Shown here: positions 1 to 8,139 of the stretch, in pieces
How positions within the stretch are numbered: the stretch's first letter is position 1
Layout of the letters: every line of letters starts with the position of its first letter
Assembly (NCBI GenBank): GCA_029561145.1
Contig: JAKQJM010000009.1
Coordinates: forward strand, 1 to 42,120
Direction of reading: 5' to 3'
DNA: 42,120 bases
DNA from: Pseudomonadota bacterium
GTDB lineage: Bacteria > Pseudomonadota > Gammaproteobacteria > Xanthomonadales > Rhodanobacteraceae
Made by a program: the position numbers and the translations under genes
The notes under the pieces: model-generated
What the model was told of the DNA's origin: nothing
The model's input: only the letters and a program-made list of their open reading frames with translations
Database searches by the model: none

Positions 1-1629
1 CCACGTGCCCAATACCCTGGTAGACCAGATCCTGGCGGGGTCGACCGTGAAGATGTCCTGATCGATCAAGATGAAGTCGGCCCATTTTCCGGGTTCGAGT
101 GTGCCGAGTGTTTTCTCCTGATGCGCTGCGTACGCGGCATCGAGAGTGAACGCGCGTAGTGCTTCGGTCACGCTCATGGCCTGATCGGGATACCAGCCGC
201 CGGGCGGGTGGCCTTCGTGATCCTGGCGGGTGACTGCCGCATGCAGGCCGAAGAATGGATTGGCGGATTCGACGGGGAAATCCGAGCCTGCGGCGACACG
301 CGTGCCCTGCTTGAGGAAGCGCTGCCAGGCATAGGCACCCTTGATGCGTTCGGGGCCGACGCGATCCTCGGCCATGTTCATGTCCGACGTCGCGTGGGTC
401 GGTTGCATCGAGGCGATCAGCCCGAGCTCGACGAAGCGCGGAATGTCATCGAGCGAAACGACCTGCGCATGCTCGACGCGGTTGCGCAGCGCCCTTCCAT
501 CATGTTTCTTGTAGGCCGCCGCAAAGCTGTCGAGCGTTTCGCGATTGCCCTTGTCGCCAATCGCATGCACGCCGACCTGATAACCCTTGCCGAGCGCCTT
601 GTCGATCATCGCGGTCAGGGCGTCGGGCGTGTTGAACAGCAGCCCGGAATTCTTCGGATCATCGGAATACGGGGCGAGCATCGCCGCGCCGCGGCTGCCG
701 AGCGCGCCATCGGCATAGAGCTTCACGCTGCGCACCGTCAGAAAATCATCGCCGTATCCGACCAACGGGCCGCCCTTGCTGATCGCGTCAAAATCAGCGC
801 CCGTTCCGCCGATCATCGCGTAGATGCGCGCCGTCAGCTTGCCTTCGTCGGCGAAGCGCCTATAGAGCTTGAACGTCGACAGGTCAATACCGGCATCGTC
901 GACGCCGGTCAGGCCGACGCTGGCCATTTGTTCGAGGGCGGCGGTGAGTGCGGCACTATTCTGAGCGGCGGTCGGCGACGGAATCCTGCGCGCGATCAGA
1001 TCCATCGCGCCGTCGACAAAGATGCCGGTCGGATTGCCTTCGGCATCGCGCTCGATGCGGCCGCCTGCCGGGTCCTTCGTATTCCGCGTGATGCCGGCGC
1101 GCTTCATTGCCGCCGAACTTGCCCAGGCCGCATGTCCGTCGATGCGCTCCATCCAGGCCGGCCGATCACCGACCACCGCATCGAGTTCGCTCGCGGTCGG
1201 GAATCGGCCGAGCTTCCAGGTGACCTGATTCCAGCCGCGGCCGAGGATCCAGCCATCCTTGTGATCGGCCATGTACGACTTGAGCCTGGCCTGGGCCGCG
1301 TCGAGCGTAGGCGTACCGACCAGGTCGGCCTGCACACTCGTCGCACCGAGACCCATGACATGACCGTGCGCGTCGATCAGGCCCGGCAGCAGGGTTCGGC
1401 CCATGCCGTCGATCACCTTCGCGTCGCCGGCTGCCTGCCGCATCGTCGCGCGGCTGCCGCTCGCGACAACCTTGCCTTTGTCGATCAGCAGGGCTTCGAA
1501 TCGTTGCAGCTTGCCGGTGCCATCGAGGGTGTAGCCATTGACGTTGTCGACGAGAAGATCGGCAGCGCAAAGCGGTTGCGCAGCGAGGATGAGGGCCAGT
1601 AAAAGACCGGGGGTTGGCGTGATCGTCAT
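1..1629 (-). CDS. Exported amidohydrolase, YtcJ family (3' end cut by window edge)
   Basis: Metal-dependent amidohydrolase of the YtcJ/NfdA type, expected to hydrolyse amide or related bonds in small molecules; the substrate cannot be read from sequence. The gene runs off the left edge after about 543 residues, and only a few C-terminal codons should be missing because the last visible residues (VLGTW) belong to the family's C-terminal region. Residues 1-22 form a signal peptide (hydrophobic LLLALILAAQ, cleavage near LCA-A), so the enzyme is probably periplasmic. Visible active-site motifs, in order, are DAHGHVMG (HxH at residues 88 and 90), KLYADGALGSRGA, VHAIGDKGNR, NRVEHAQV and AAGSDFPVE. 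The start at 1629 gives the signal peptide directly and has a GGA about 9 nt upstream. No operon partner is visible. A long open frame on the other strand (208-1602) is a shadow of this gene. Confidence 0.93.
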   Translation of the reverse strand, partial: MTITPTPGLLLALILAAQPLCAADLLVDNVNGYTLDGTGKLQRFEALLIDKGKVVASGSRATMRQAAGDAKVIDGMGRTLLPGLIDAHGHVMGLGATSVQADLVGTPTLDAAQARLKSYMADHKDGWILGRGWNQVTWKLGRFPTASELDAVVGDRPAWMERIDGHAAWASSAAMKRAGITRNTKDPAGGRIERDAEGNPTGIFVDGAMDLIARRIPSPTAAQNSAALTAALEQMASVGLTGVDDAGIDLSTFKLYRRFADEGKLTARIYAMIGGTGADFDAISKGGPLVGYGDDFLTVRSVKLYADGALGSRGAAMLAPYSDDPKNSGLLFNTPDALTAMIDKALGKGYQVGVHAIGDKGNRETLDSFAAAYKKHDGRALRNRVEHAQVVSLDDIPRFVELGLIASMQPTHATSDMNMAEDRVGPERIKGAYAWQRFLKQGTRVAAGSDFPVESANPFFGLHAAVTRQDHEGHPPGGWYPDQAMSVTEALRAFTLDAAYAAHQEKTLGTLEPGKWADFILIDQDIFTVDPARIWSTRVLGTW

Positions 1630-1863
1630 GGCGTGTTTCCGGCACCGGGGGTTCAACAATACGCCACTGGCTGCAGGTGTCGAACACTCATGGCTGTTGA
1701 TCGGCCGGCCGGGCGTAAAACCTGCGGCTTCCGTCAAGACTATTTCCGCATTCCTCCGATACGCTGCTTCGGCAAAACAATTGCACGCGACGCAGCGCCT
1801 CGCACGTCGCCCCTGATCCGCTCATCGTCGCTTGGCACCTTCACGTGACTCTCGGGAGGAACG

Positions 1864-3405
1864 ATGTTCAAGTCGCTCGCTGCATGGCTGGCCGGATGCG
1901 TACTTGGCAGCGGAATCGCGGCAGCCGCCGTCCCGGGGGATTTCCTGTTCCGCAATACCGCACCCGACAACACCGGGATGCCGTATCGGATCTTCGTGCC
2001 GCCGGGCTACAACGCGACACTGACCTATCCGCTGATCGTGTTCCTGCATGGCGCGGGCGAGGCCGGCACGAACAACACCGCGCAACTCAACAACAATGCC
2101 AATGGCGCGCTGAAGCTGATCAGCGACGCCAACCTCGCGATCCAGCCGGTCTTGATGGCAGCGCCGCAGTGTCCGACCAACAGCAGTTGCTGGGGACAGG
2201 CGACGCAGCTCGTGCGCCTCAATGCGATGCTTGACCAGATCGCCGGCGAATTCCATATCGATGCCGACCGCGTACACGTGACCGGCTTGTCGATGGGCGG
2301 CAATGGAACCTGGGAGTTCGTCAGGAACCGACCGGATCGATTCGCCAGCGCGGTGCCGATGTCCGGTTATGGTGGCGGCTCGGCAACGGCGCTCAGCGGT
2401 ATCCCTTTCTGGTACTTCCATGCGATCGATGACGGCACCGTCGGCGTGGATGGTTCGCGCAGCCAGGTCAACGCGCTGCGCGACGCGAATGCACGCGTGA
2501 TCTATACCGAGTACGCGACCGGAAACCACGGCATCTGGTCGAACGCCTACGCTACACCGCTGCTGTTTCGCTGGATGATGGCGCAACGTCGCGGCCTGCC
2601 GAGCCGGGTCACGCCGCCGGTCGTGCGCATCGAGCAACCGACCGGTGAACCGACCTGGACGACCGACCTCGACCAGACTCCGCTTTCCGGCGTGGTCGAC
2701 AATGACGGTCAATCCGTCACGTCGGTTGCGTGGCTGCGGAAGAACGGCCCGAGTGGTATCGCATCCGGCACGACGATCTGGAACACGCCACCGATAGCGC
2801 TGCTGTTGGGCATCAACGACCTTCGCGTGACCGCAACAGGAACCAGCTACTACGCGCCCTATGGTGGGGCAACGACATTCAACGCGAGCCTGCGCGCGAA
2901 CCGGGTCAGCTCGATTCCCGATCCTGGCGACACGGTCATCGCAATCAACTCGGCCGGCCCGAGCTACGCCGCTGTCGATGGCACGAATTTCATCGCCGAC
3001 ACGTTGTTCGAGGGCGGCAGCACCCAGGTCTCGGCCCATACGATCGCGAATACCGCCGATGGCACGCTGTACAACACCTGGCGCTGGGGAAACTTTGCCT
3101 ATCGCATTCCCGTGGCGAATGGGCGGTATGAGGTCTACCTGCACTTCGCCGAGACCTACAACACCGCCGTCGGACAGCGGCGCTTCAATGTATCGGTGCA
3201 GGGGACTCCGCGGCTGCAGGAATTCGATATCGCTGCGGAAGCCGGTTTCGATACCGCGCTGGTCAAGCGTTATGACGTGGACGTGACAACAGGCGAGATC
3301 CTGATCGAAGTCAGCAACGGCAGCATTGGCAATGCGCGCGTCGATGCGGTGCGCGTCGTGCTGTCGGCCGATCGCATTTTCATCTCGGGCTTCGAGTCGC
3401 CATGA
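1864..3405 (+). CDS. Secreted alpha/beta-hydrolase esterase with malectin-like domain and GFE tail
   Basis: A 513-residue exported protein. Residues 1-22 are a signal peptide. Residues 35-245 resemble the esterase/PHB-depolymerase (LpqC, CE1-like) fold: oxyanion motif HGAGE at 62-66, nucleophile GLSMGG with Ser143, Asp at 189/190 in HAIDDGTV, and His222 in GNHGIW. Residues 250-345 look like an Ig-like linker. Residues 357-500 match a malectin-type carbohydrate-binding domain (INSAGPSY, HFAETY, FNVSVQG, DAVRVV). The protein ends with RIFISGFESP, a tail shared with the proteins at 11691 and 39224. The start is set by GGGAGGA 4 nt before the ATG. The combination suggests an extracellular deacylase acting on decorated polysaccharide; that role is inference, as is the substrate. 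It stands alone, with no neighbouring polysaccharide-degradation genes. Confidence 0.88.
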   Translation: MFKSLAAWLAGCVLGSGIAAAAVPGDFLFRNTAPDNTGMPYRIFVPPGYNATLTYPLIVFLHGAGEAGTNNTAQLNNNANGALKLISDANLAIQPVLMAAPQCPTNSSCWGQATQLVRLNAMLDQIAGEFHIDADRVHVTGLSMGGNGTWEFVRNRPDRFASAVPMSGYGGGSATALSGIPFWYFHAIDDGTVGVDGSRSQVNALRDANARVIYTEYATGNHGIWSNAYATPLLFRWMMAQRRGLPSRVTPPVVRIEQPTGEPTWTTDLDQTPLSGVVDNDGQSVTSVAWLRKNGPSGIASGTTIWNTPPIALLLGINDLRVTATGTSYYAPYGGATTFNASLRANRVSSIPDPGDTVIAINSAGPSYAAVDGTNFIADTLFEGGSTQVSAHTIANTADGTLYNTWRWGNFAYRIPVANGRYEVYLHFAETYNTAVGQRRFNVSVQGTPRLQEFDIAAEAGFDTALVKRYDVDVTTGEILIEVSNGSIGNARVDAVRVVLSADRIFISGFESP

Positions 3406-3613
3406 AGTAATACGGCGACTTCAACGGACGAGAATCCTCGCTGTTCGTTCCGCGCCTATTTCGCACGCGCACCGGGCGAACACGTGACAAGGAGCGTGGT
3501 TCATCCCGATCGGAAAATCCTGAATGCTTCCCCTACCGGAACCGGGTTAAATCCCCGTTGTTCAGTGTGCATACCTGCACTCCTGAGGAAACTTGCCGCC
3601 GAGTTCGCCGTCG

Positions 3614-3656
3614 CCCGCCATGCGGGTATTGCCGGCTCTCGCTCCGCATCGCGGAG
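3614..3656 (+). other. Two adjacent hairpins in the leader of the BON gene
   Basis: CCCGC-CAT-GCGGG at 3614-3626 and CTCCGC-ATC-GCGGAG at 3642-3656 are perfect short inverted repeats. The second ends 12 nt before the Shine-Dalgarno sequence of the gene at 3681. They would fold in the 5' untranslated RNA if the promoter lies upstream of 3614. A role in mRNA stability or translation is possible but not shown. Confidence 0.45.
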
Positions 3657-3680
3657 TTGAACCCCACAAGGAGAAATTTC

Positions 3681-4028
3681 ATGAAAAATGCAGCCCTCGT
3701 GTTGAATCGCGTTGTACTTGGTCTCGCGTTCGTTGTTGGCGGATCGAGCCTGGCTATTGCTGCCGAGCATCCGATGCCGGCTGAAAACGCTGCCGACATG
3801 GACTCCGAGCAACCGGTGACCGATACGTGGATCACGACCAAAGTCAAGGCCGATCTGGCCACGACGGAAGGCGTCAAGAGCACCGATATCTCGGTGACGA
3901 CGGTCAACGGTGTCGTGACCCTGATCGGTGTGCTCGACTCCAAGACCGGCGTCGAGAAGGCGATTGCCGTCACCAAGGGCATCAAGGGTGTCGTCAGTGT
4001 CGATGCCGCAGGCCTGAAGGCCAAGTAA
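3681..4028 (+). CDS. Small periplasmic BON-domain protein (OsmY-like)
   Basis: A 115-residue exported protein with a single BON domain. Residues 1-28 form a signal peptide (hydrophobic RVVLGLAFVVGGSSLAIAA, cleavage near AIA-A). Residues 47-112 carry the BON pattern: TDTWITTKVKADL, then the beta-strand core ISVTTVNGVVTLIGVLDS with the conserved glycines, then VEKAIAVTKGIKGVVSVD. OsmY-type BON proteins are periplasmic, stress-induced and thought to bind phospholipid or envelope surfaces. The ORF is open further upstream to 3558, but AAGGAG lies 7 nt before the ATG at 3681 and that start begins exactly with the signal peptide. The gene is a single transcription unit followed by a strong terminator at 4061. 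Two small hairpins precede it (3614-3656). Confidence 0.9.
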   Translation: MKNAALVLNRVVLGLAFVVGGSSLAIAAEHPMPAENAADMDSEQPVTDTWITTKVKADLATTEGVKSTDISVTTVNGVVTLIGVLDSKTGVEKAIAVTKGIKGVVSVDAAGLKAK

Positions 4029-4060
4029 TCCCGCTTCACTCTCCGCGTTTGACGTTTGAA

Positions 4061-4088
4061 GAAAGCCCCGCATTGCGGGGCTTTTCTT
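4061..4088 (+). terminator. Rho-independent terminator after the BON gene
   Basis: A perfect 10-bp stem (4062-4071 pairing with 4075-4084) closes a 3-nt loop and runs into TTTT then CTT. It lies 33 nt after the BON stop codon. The A-rich left arm means it can also work on the other strand, for the radical SAM gene ending at 4168. Confidence 0.9.
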
Positions 4089-4167
4089 CGGCTTCGTGTC
4101 GGCATGTGGACATTGCATGACGCGTCCCCGATCTTCATGCGCGCCAACCGCGCGTTGCGGCGTTCGA

Positions 4168-5697
4168 TCAGGAATGCAGGTGGCGCCGCTGTCTCGCTGG
4201 CGTCGCATCCGGTGCATGCTTGCGCGACATCGAACGTTCGACGGGTCCGGTTTCGAAGCGCAGGCGGCTCCGCCCTCCGGTCGCGCGATAGTCAGCGAGC
4301 AGTGCCTCCGTGATGTCGGTTTCATCGAGCCGGCGAATCGCGCAAAGGAATTCGTGCAACAGGTGGACGAGCCGCTCCTGGGCGAGCGCATGGGTCTGTC
4401 CGGTGGTCGCGTAGAGCCAGTCGCTGAAGGCGAGGAAATGGGCGAATGGATCATCCCCGAGCAATGCCACGAGCGTTCGCGGGTAGCGACCCGAGTTGGC
4501 GACGATGTCCCAGTAGCGCGAGAACCGCGACAGACGCTGCATCGTCGCAAAATCAATCGCATGGGTCGCAAGTATGTTGTACGGCGGATCGGGATTGAAG
4601 CGCAGCCCATGATCGACCGTATGCCGCGCGATCGGCGCGCCGCGCAAGCGCTTGAGGATGCCGAACTGGATTTCATGCGGCGCGAGGCGGACCAGCCGAT
4701 CGAATCCCGCGGCAAACCCAGCCATGTCCTCGCCGGGCAGGCCGGCAATCAGGTCGACATGCAGGTGCGCACGGGTCTCGCGGCGCAACCACTCGAGGTT
4801 TTGCGCAGCGACGTCATTCTTCTGCTTGCGCGACACGCGCGCCTGCACGACCGGATCGAAACTCTGGATGCCGATCTCGAACTGCAGCGTTCCGTCCGGG
4901 AACTGCACGATCTTTTCCTTGAGCCGCTCGGGCAGGTGATCGGGAATCAACTCGAAGTGGACGAACACCGGGTCGTCGGGCGCGCGGGCAAGCTTGTCGA
5001 GGAAGAAATCGAGGATGGCCAGCGAGGTATCGATCTTGAGATTGAAGGTGCGATCGACGAACTTGAACTGTCTCGCACCGCGCGCATGCAACGCTTCAAG
5101 ATCGGCGAGGAAGGCATCGAGTGGAAACGGCCATGCGGTCTTGTCGAGGGCCGACAGGCAGAACTCACATTTGAACGGGCAGCCGCGTGATGCTTCGACA
5201 TAGAGGTGGCGTTGGCGCACGTCCTCCTCGGTGTATTCCGCATACGGCGAAACGATCGCCGGCAAGGGCGCCTGCACGCCGACGATGACCTTGCCTTGCG
5301 GGCGCTCGCCTGCCATCAGTTGCCGGACAAGATTGGCGAAACTGACATCGCCCCATCCGGTAACGATGTAGTCGGCCAGCATGCAGATGCGCTGCTCGTC
5401 GACCTCGTAACTCACTTCGGGGCCACCGAGCACGACGATGACGTCGGGTGCGACGGCCTTGAGCTGGGCGACCAGTCGCGTGCTTTCCTCGACATTCCAG
5501 ATGTACACACCGATGCCGATCACGCGAGGATTGTCGGCTAGAAGCTTCTCGACGATTTCCTCGGTCTTCTGGCCGATCACGAATTCGCGGATCGCCGAGG
5601 ACTCGCGCCATTCACCGAGATTGGCACGCAAATAACGCAGGCCCAGGGACGCATGCGCGTAACGGGCGTTGAGGGTCGACAGCTGGATCGGGGTCAT
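4168..5697 (-). CDS. B12-binding-domain radical SAM protein (DUF4080 type)
   Basis: A 509-residue cytosolic radical SAM protein of unknown reaction. Residues 1-150 form an N-terminal cobalamin-binding-like Rossmann domain (VIGIGVYIWNVEES, VIVVLGGPEVSYE, YIVTGWGD), but I do not see the base-off DxHxxG motif, so B12 binding is uncertain. The radical SAM core follows, with the 4Fe-4S motif CPFKCEFC (CxxxCxxC) near residue 175 in EASRGCPFKCEFCLSA. The remaining core holds FKFVDRTFN, FEIGIQSF and DLIAGLPGE. The C-terminal part (about 370-480) resembles the DUF4080 extension. The gene lies 57 nt downstream of the P-loop kinase on the same strand, so the two may be cotranscribed. Open frames on the plus strand here are shadows. 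Confidence 0.9.
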   Translation of the reverse strand: MTPIQLSTLNARYAHASLGLRYLRANLGEWRESSAIREFVIGQKTEEIVEKLLADNPRVIGIGVYIWNVEESTRLVAQLKAVAPDVIVVLGGPEVSYEVDEQRICMLADYIVTGWGDVSFANLVRQLMAGERPQGKVIVGVQAPLPAIVSPYAEYTEEDVRQRHLYVEASRGCPFKCEFCLSALDKTAWPFPLDAFLADLEALHARGARQFKFVDRTFNLKIDTSLAILDFFLDKLARAPDDPVFVHFELIPDHLPERLKEKIVQFPDGTLQFEIGIQSFDPVVQARVSRKQKNDVAAQNLEWLRRETRAHLHVDLIAGLPGEDMAGFAAGFDRLVRLAPHEIQFGILKRLRGAPIARHTVDHGLRFNPDPPYNILATHAIDFATMQRLSRFSRYWDIVANSGRYPRTLVALLGDDPFAHFLAFSDWLYATTGQTHALAQERLVHLLHEFLCAIRRLDETDITEALLADYRATGGRSRLRFETGPVERSMSRKHAPDATPARQRRHLHS

Positions 5698-5754
5698 CGC
5701 GGCATTATCGCCGCCAAACCGGTCTGGATGCTGGAATTCCGCGATCGCCGCGCT

Positions 5755-6468
5755 TCACTTTCCCGCGGATGCGGCCGCGGCGATGCTCTCGCGGATCGCC
5801 GCAATCGCCGAACGGCACATCTGCGCGGCGGACAGGGTCGCGTCGACGACGAGTGTCCCTTCCGGTGGCGGATCGCGCCTGGCGAGCACGTCATTGACCG
5901 TTTCCGGCGTGCGATCGCCGGCCGTGTGCCGATTGGCCGCCATGTCGCGGGCAACGCGTTCGCGGGCAAGTTCCGGCGGGCATTCGACCAGCAACGGAAT
6001 GGTCGCGATGCCGTGCTTGTCCGCCACTTCGGCGACGCGATCCAGCTCGCTGCGCCGGGAAAACGTCATGCCGTCGATGACGCTGCCGACACGCAGCATG
6101 CAGTTGATTTCGAGCGCCAGCAGCACGCTGCGATAAGCCGCACGCTTTTCGATGAAGCTGTAGTTGCAACGCGGAAACATGGCCGCGCGGATCTGGTCGC
6201 GACAGACGCGGCGCAGCCTGAGCTGATCCTCGATCGCTCGCGCCACGATGCTCTTGCCGGCTCCCGGCAAGCCCATGACCGCGATCACGATCGGCCGCGC
6301 GGCCAGTTCGGGACCGAGCGGAAACGCCTCTCCGGCCGGCGGCGCTGGCAACGCGTTGAGCGGGGTGTGATGTGACGCCACGAGGGCTCCCTTGCGCACC
6401 AAGGATGCGCTGAGACTGCCACGAGCCAGCCCACGATGCCATGCCCTGATCCGCACATCGCGATTCAT
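5755..6468 (-). CDS. P-loop kinase/AAA_33-type ATPase
   Basis: A 237-residue P-loop protein. The Walker A motif GLPGAGKS lies at about residues 66-73 and is followed by RVCRDQIRAAMFP, a Walker-B-like VIDGMTF and the lid-type segment ECPPELARERVARD. This is the layout of small ATP-dependent kinases of the AAA_33/zeta-toxin-like class; the phosphorylated substrate is unknown. The first 55 residues are Ala/Arg/Pro-rich and not recognisable. The ATG at 6468 has only a closely spaced GAGG, so a start nearer the Walker A (for example the GTG at VASHH) is possible. It is read divergently from the DUF502 gene (100-nt gap) and lies 57 nt upstream of the radical SAM gene. No antitoxin-like partner is adjacent, so I do not call it a toxin. 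Confidence 0.8.
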   Translation of the reverse strand: MNRDVRIRAWHRGLARGSLSASLVRKGALVASHHTPLNALPAPPAGEAFPLGPELAARPIVIAVMGLPGAGKSIVARAIEDQLRLRRVCRDQIRAAMFPRCNYSFIEKRAAYRSVLLALEINCMLRVGSVIDGMTFSRRSELDRVAEVADKHGIATIPLLVECPPELARERVARDMAANRHTAGDRTPETVNDVLARRDPPPEGTLVVDATLSAAQMCRSAIAAIRESIAAAASAGK

Positions 6469-6568
6469 GCGCGCCTCGCGGTGACTGCAAATCGGTCAGA
6501 GTGAGCATCATTCGGTAGCTGGCATCGGACTTTGCCGCGATAATCCGTTACGGATCGGCGGGAACGAC

Positions 6569-7270
6569 ATGGCCAAGCGACAGCTCTACATCAAGCGTTA
6601 CCTGATTACCGGCTTGCTCACCTTCGTGCCGCTGTGGCTGACCTGGCTGGTCTTCAAGTTCGTGTTCGGCATGCTCTCGGAGGTCAGTTCACCGCTCGTC
6701 GCCGGCCTGGTGTCGGCGCTGGGCAGCACGTGGCCCGCAACGGGCGAACTGCTCGGACAGCCGTGGCTGATCTCGCTGATCGCCTTCGTGATCACGCTGG
6801 TCTCGCTGTATCTGGTCGGTTTCGCCGCGAACTTCGTCCTCGGCCGGCGCCTGATCGATGGCTTCGAGCGCCTGATCGAACGCATTCCGCTCGTGCACTC
6901 GATCTACGGGGGCACCAAGAAACTGATGGCGGTGTTGCGGAACAAACCTTCGGGTACGCAACGCGTGGTCCTGATCGAATTCCCTTCACCGGACCTCAAG
7001 TCGATCGGCTTCGTCACGCGCGTATTCCAGGATGCCAGTGGCCGCGAACTCGCTGCGGTGTACGTACCTACGACACCGAATCCGACTGGCGGCTATCTCG
7101 AGATCGTGCCGGTCGAACGCCTGACCGCGACCGACTGGAGCGTCGATCAGGCGATGGCCTTCCTGCTCTCCGCAGGCGCGGTCGGCCCGGACACCCTGCC
7201 CTTCGTCGCGCAGTGGCGGGCGCCCGACAACGCGTCAGCGACAATCGTCGGGCGCAACGATCCAGACTGA
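6569..7270 (+). CDS. DUF502 family inner-membrane protein
   Basis: A 233-residue membrane protein of the DUF502 family, whose function is not established. Two transmembrane segments are visible at about residues 10-36 and 65-92. They are followed by the conserved signature RIPLVHSIYGGTKKL (about 105-119) and a soluble domain with VVLIEFPSPDLKSIGFVT and the typical PTTPNPTGGYLEIVP. The ATG at 6569 follows GGGAACGAC, an acceptable ribosome-binding site, and the hydrophobic N terminus fits the family. It converges on the Sel1 gene, whose stop codon is only 10 nt away, and I see no terminator between them. A GATAATC -10-like element lies at 6539. Confidence 0.9.
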   Translation: MAKRQLYIKRYLITGLLTFVPLWLTWLVFKFVFGMLSEVSSPLVAGLVSALGSTWPATGELLGQPWLISLIAFVITLVSLYLVGFAANFVLGRRLIDGFERLIERIPLVHSIYGGTKKLMAVLRNKPSGTQRVVLIEFPSPDLKSIGFVTRVFQDASGRELAAVYVPTTPNPTGGYLEIVPVERLTATDWSVDQAMAFLLSAGAVGPDTLPFVAQWRAPDNASATIVGRNDPD

Positions 7271-7280
7271 TACCCGGCCA

Positions 7281-7835
7281 TCAATCCGGATCGCGGTCGT
7301 CGCAGATCCTGAGCAGCAGTCGCCTGCCTTCGCGCTGCGGCGTGCAGATGATCCGGTCGATGATGTGACCACCCTTCGACGCGTTCAGCGTGCAACTCAT
7401 GCGACTGTTGCCAAGGCTGTAGCGCGCGCTCAGGAAAGCCACCCTGGCGTCGGCGATCTCGCGTTGCTCGGGCGTCATCGCTTCTTCCAGCTGGTGCGCG
7501 ACCGACTGGTATTTCGGATAGATCACCTCGGCAGCGAGCTTGAGCCAGGCATAGCCCGTGAGATCGTCGCGCTTGACGCCCTGGCCGAGCATGTACATGC
7601 GCCCGAGCGCGGACTGGCTCTGCTTGTCGCCGGCGCAGGCGAGCCGCCTGAACTTCGCAAACGAGGCGTCATAGCGCTTCGCGCCATAGTCCGATGCCGC
7701 GTCGCGCAGCATGTCCCTGTATGCCGAGGGCGCGAGCCGCTCGAACTGGCTGAGGTCGAGTTCGGCGGCCACCACCAGCGGAGGCAGCAGAAGGCCGGAA
7801 AGGAACACCAGTAAGGAGAAGGTCAGGAATCGCAT
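7281..7835 (-). CDS. Exported Sel1-repeat protein
   Basis: A 184-residue exported protein. Residues 1-23 form a signal peptide (MRFLTFSLLVFLSGLLLPPLVVA). A single clear Sel1-like repeat lies at about 69-104 (GDKQSQSALGRMYMLGQGVKRDD then GYAWLKLAA). Sel1 repeats are TPR-like helical hairpins that mediate protein contacts, often in the envelope; no enzymatic role is suggested. The C-terminal part has four cysteines and no recognised domain. I chose the ATG at 7835 over the one at 7850 because GGAG lies 8 nt before it and the signal peptide begins there. It is convergent with the DUF502 gene and divergent from the M13 peptidase. Confidence 0.85.
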   Translation of the reverse strand: MRFLTFSLLVFLSGLLLPPLVVAAELDLSQFERLAPSAYRDMLRDAASDYGAKRYDASFAKFRRLACAGDKQSQSALGRMYMLGQGVKRDDLTGYAWLKLAAEVIYPKYQSVAHQLEEAMTPEQREIADARVAFLSARYSLGNSRMSCTLNASKGGHIIDRIICTPQREGRRLLLRICDDRDPD

Positions 7836-8139
7836 GGGCAGCTCCGGCATCAGTCATCGCGAACGCACAGGTCGGATGCTGGACTCTATCAAGCCCGACA
7901 CGCCCTGGATGCCTCGCAGATCCCAACCCCCGTCCATCGCAGGCGCTCCGCCAGCCGACTGACCGCCGCGCTCCGGGCGCAATGACCTTCGACACTGACA
8001 GGCGCTGCCCGACTCCCCTAGACTTCGCCGGTTTCAATCCCGGCTGGCCGCGCAGCAGCTCGCACCGCCAACGTCCGCGGGCCCTCATTCCCTTTCCCAT
8101 TTTTCGGCGTCCGCGCCCATGTTTCTGCAAGGAGTACAC
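7836..8139. other. 304-nt divergent intergenic region
   Basis: The gap between the Sel1 gene (minus) and the M13 peptidase gene (plus) holds a promoter candidate for the peptidase at 7995-8024 and the peptidase's Shine-Dalgarno sequence AAGGAG at 8129-8134. I see no small gene, hairpin terminator or RNA gene. Confidence 0.6.
7995..8024 (+). promoter_or_regulatory. Candidate sigma-70 promoter for the M13 peptidase gene
   Basis: CTGACA at 7995-8000 (five of six bases of the -35 consensus) is separated by 18 nt from TAGACT at 8019-8024 (four of six of the -10 consensus). Transcription would start near 8031, giving a leader of about 110 nt before the ATG at 8140. Confidence 0.45.

Noticed and set aside
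208-1602. 464-residue plus-strand frame over the amidohydrolase
   Set aside because: The minus-strand amidohydrolase has signal peptide and all metal-site motifs; the plus frame is a shadow.
3536-3561. ECF sigma promoter (GGAAC ... CGTT) for the BON gene
   Set aside because: The GGAAC at 3536 and the CGTT that follows are only about 12 nt apart, shorter than the usual 15-17.
5755-6468. Zeta-toxin-type toxin with antitoxin
   Set aside because: Walker A and lid fit a small kinase, but no antitoxin gene or toxin-specific motif is adjacent.
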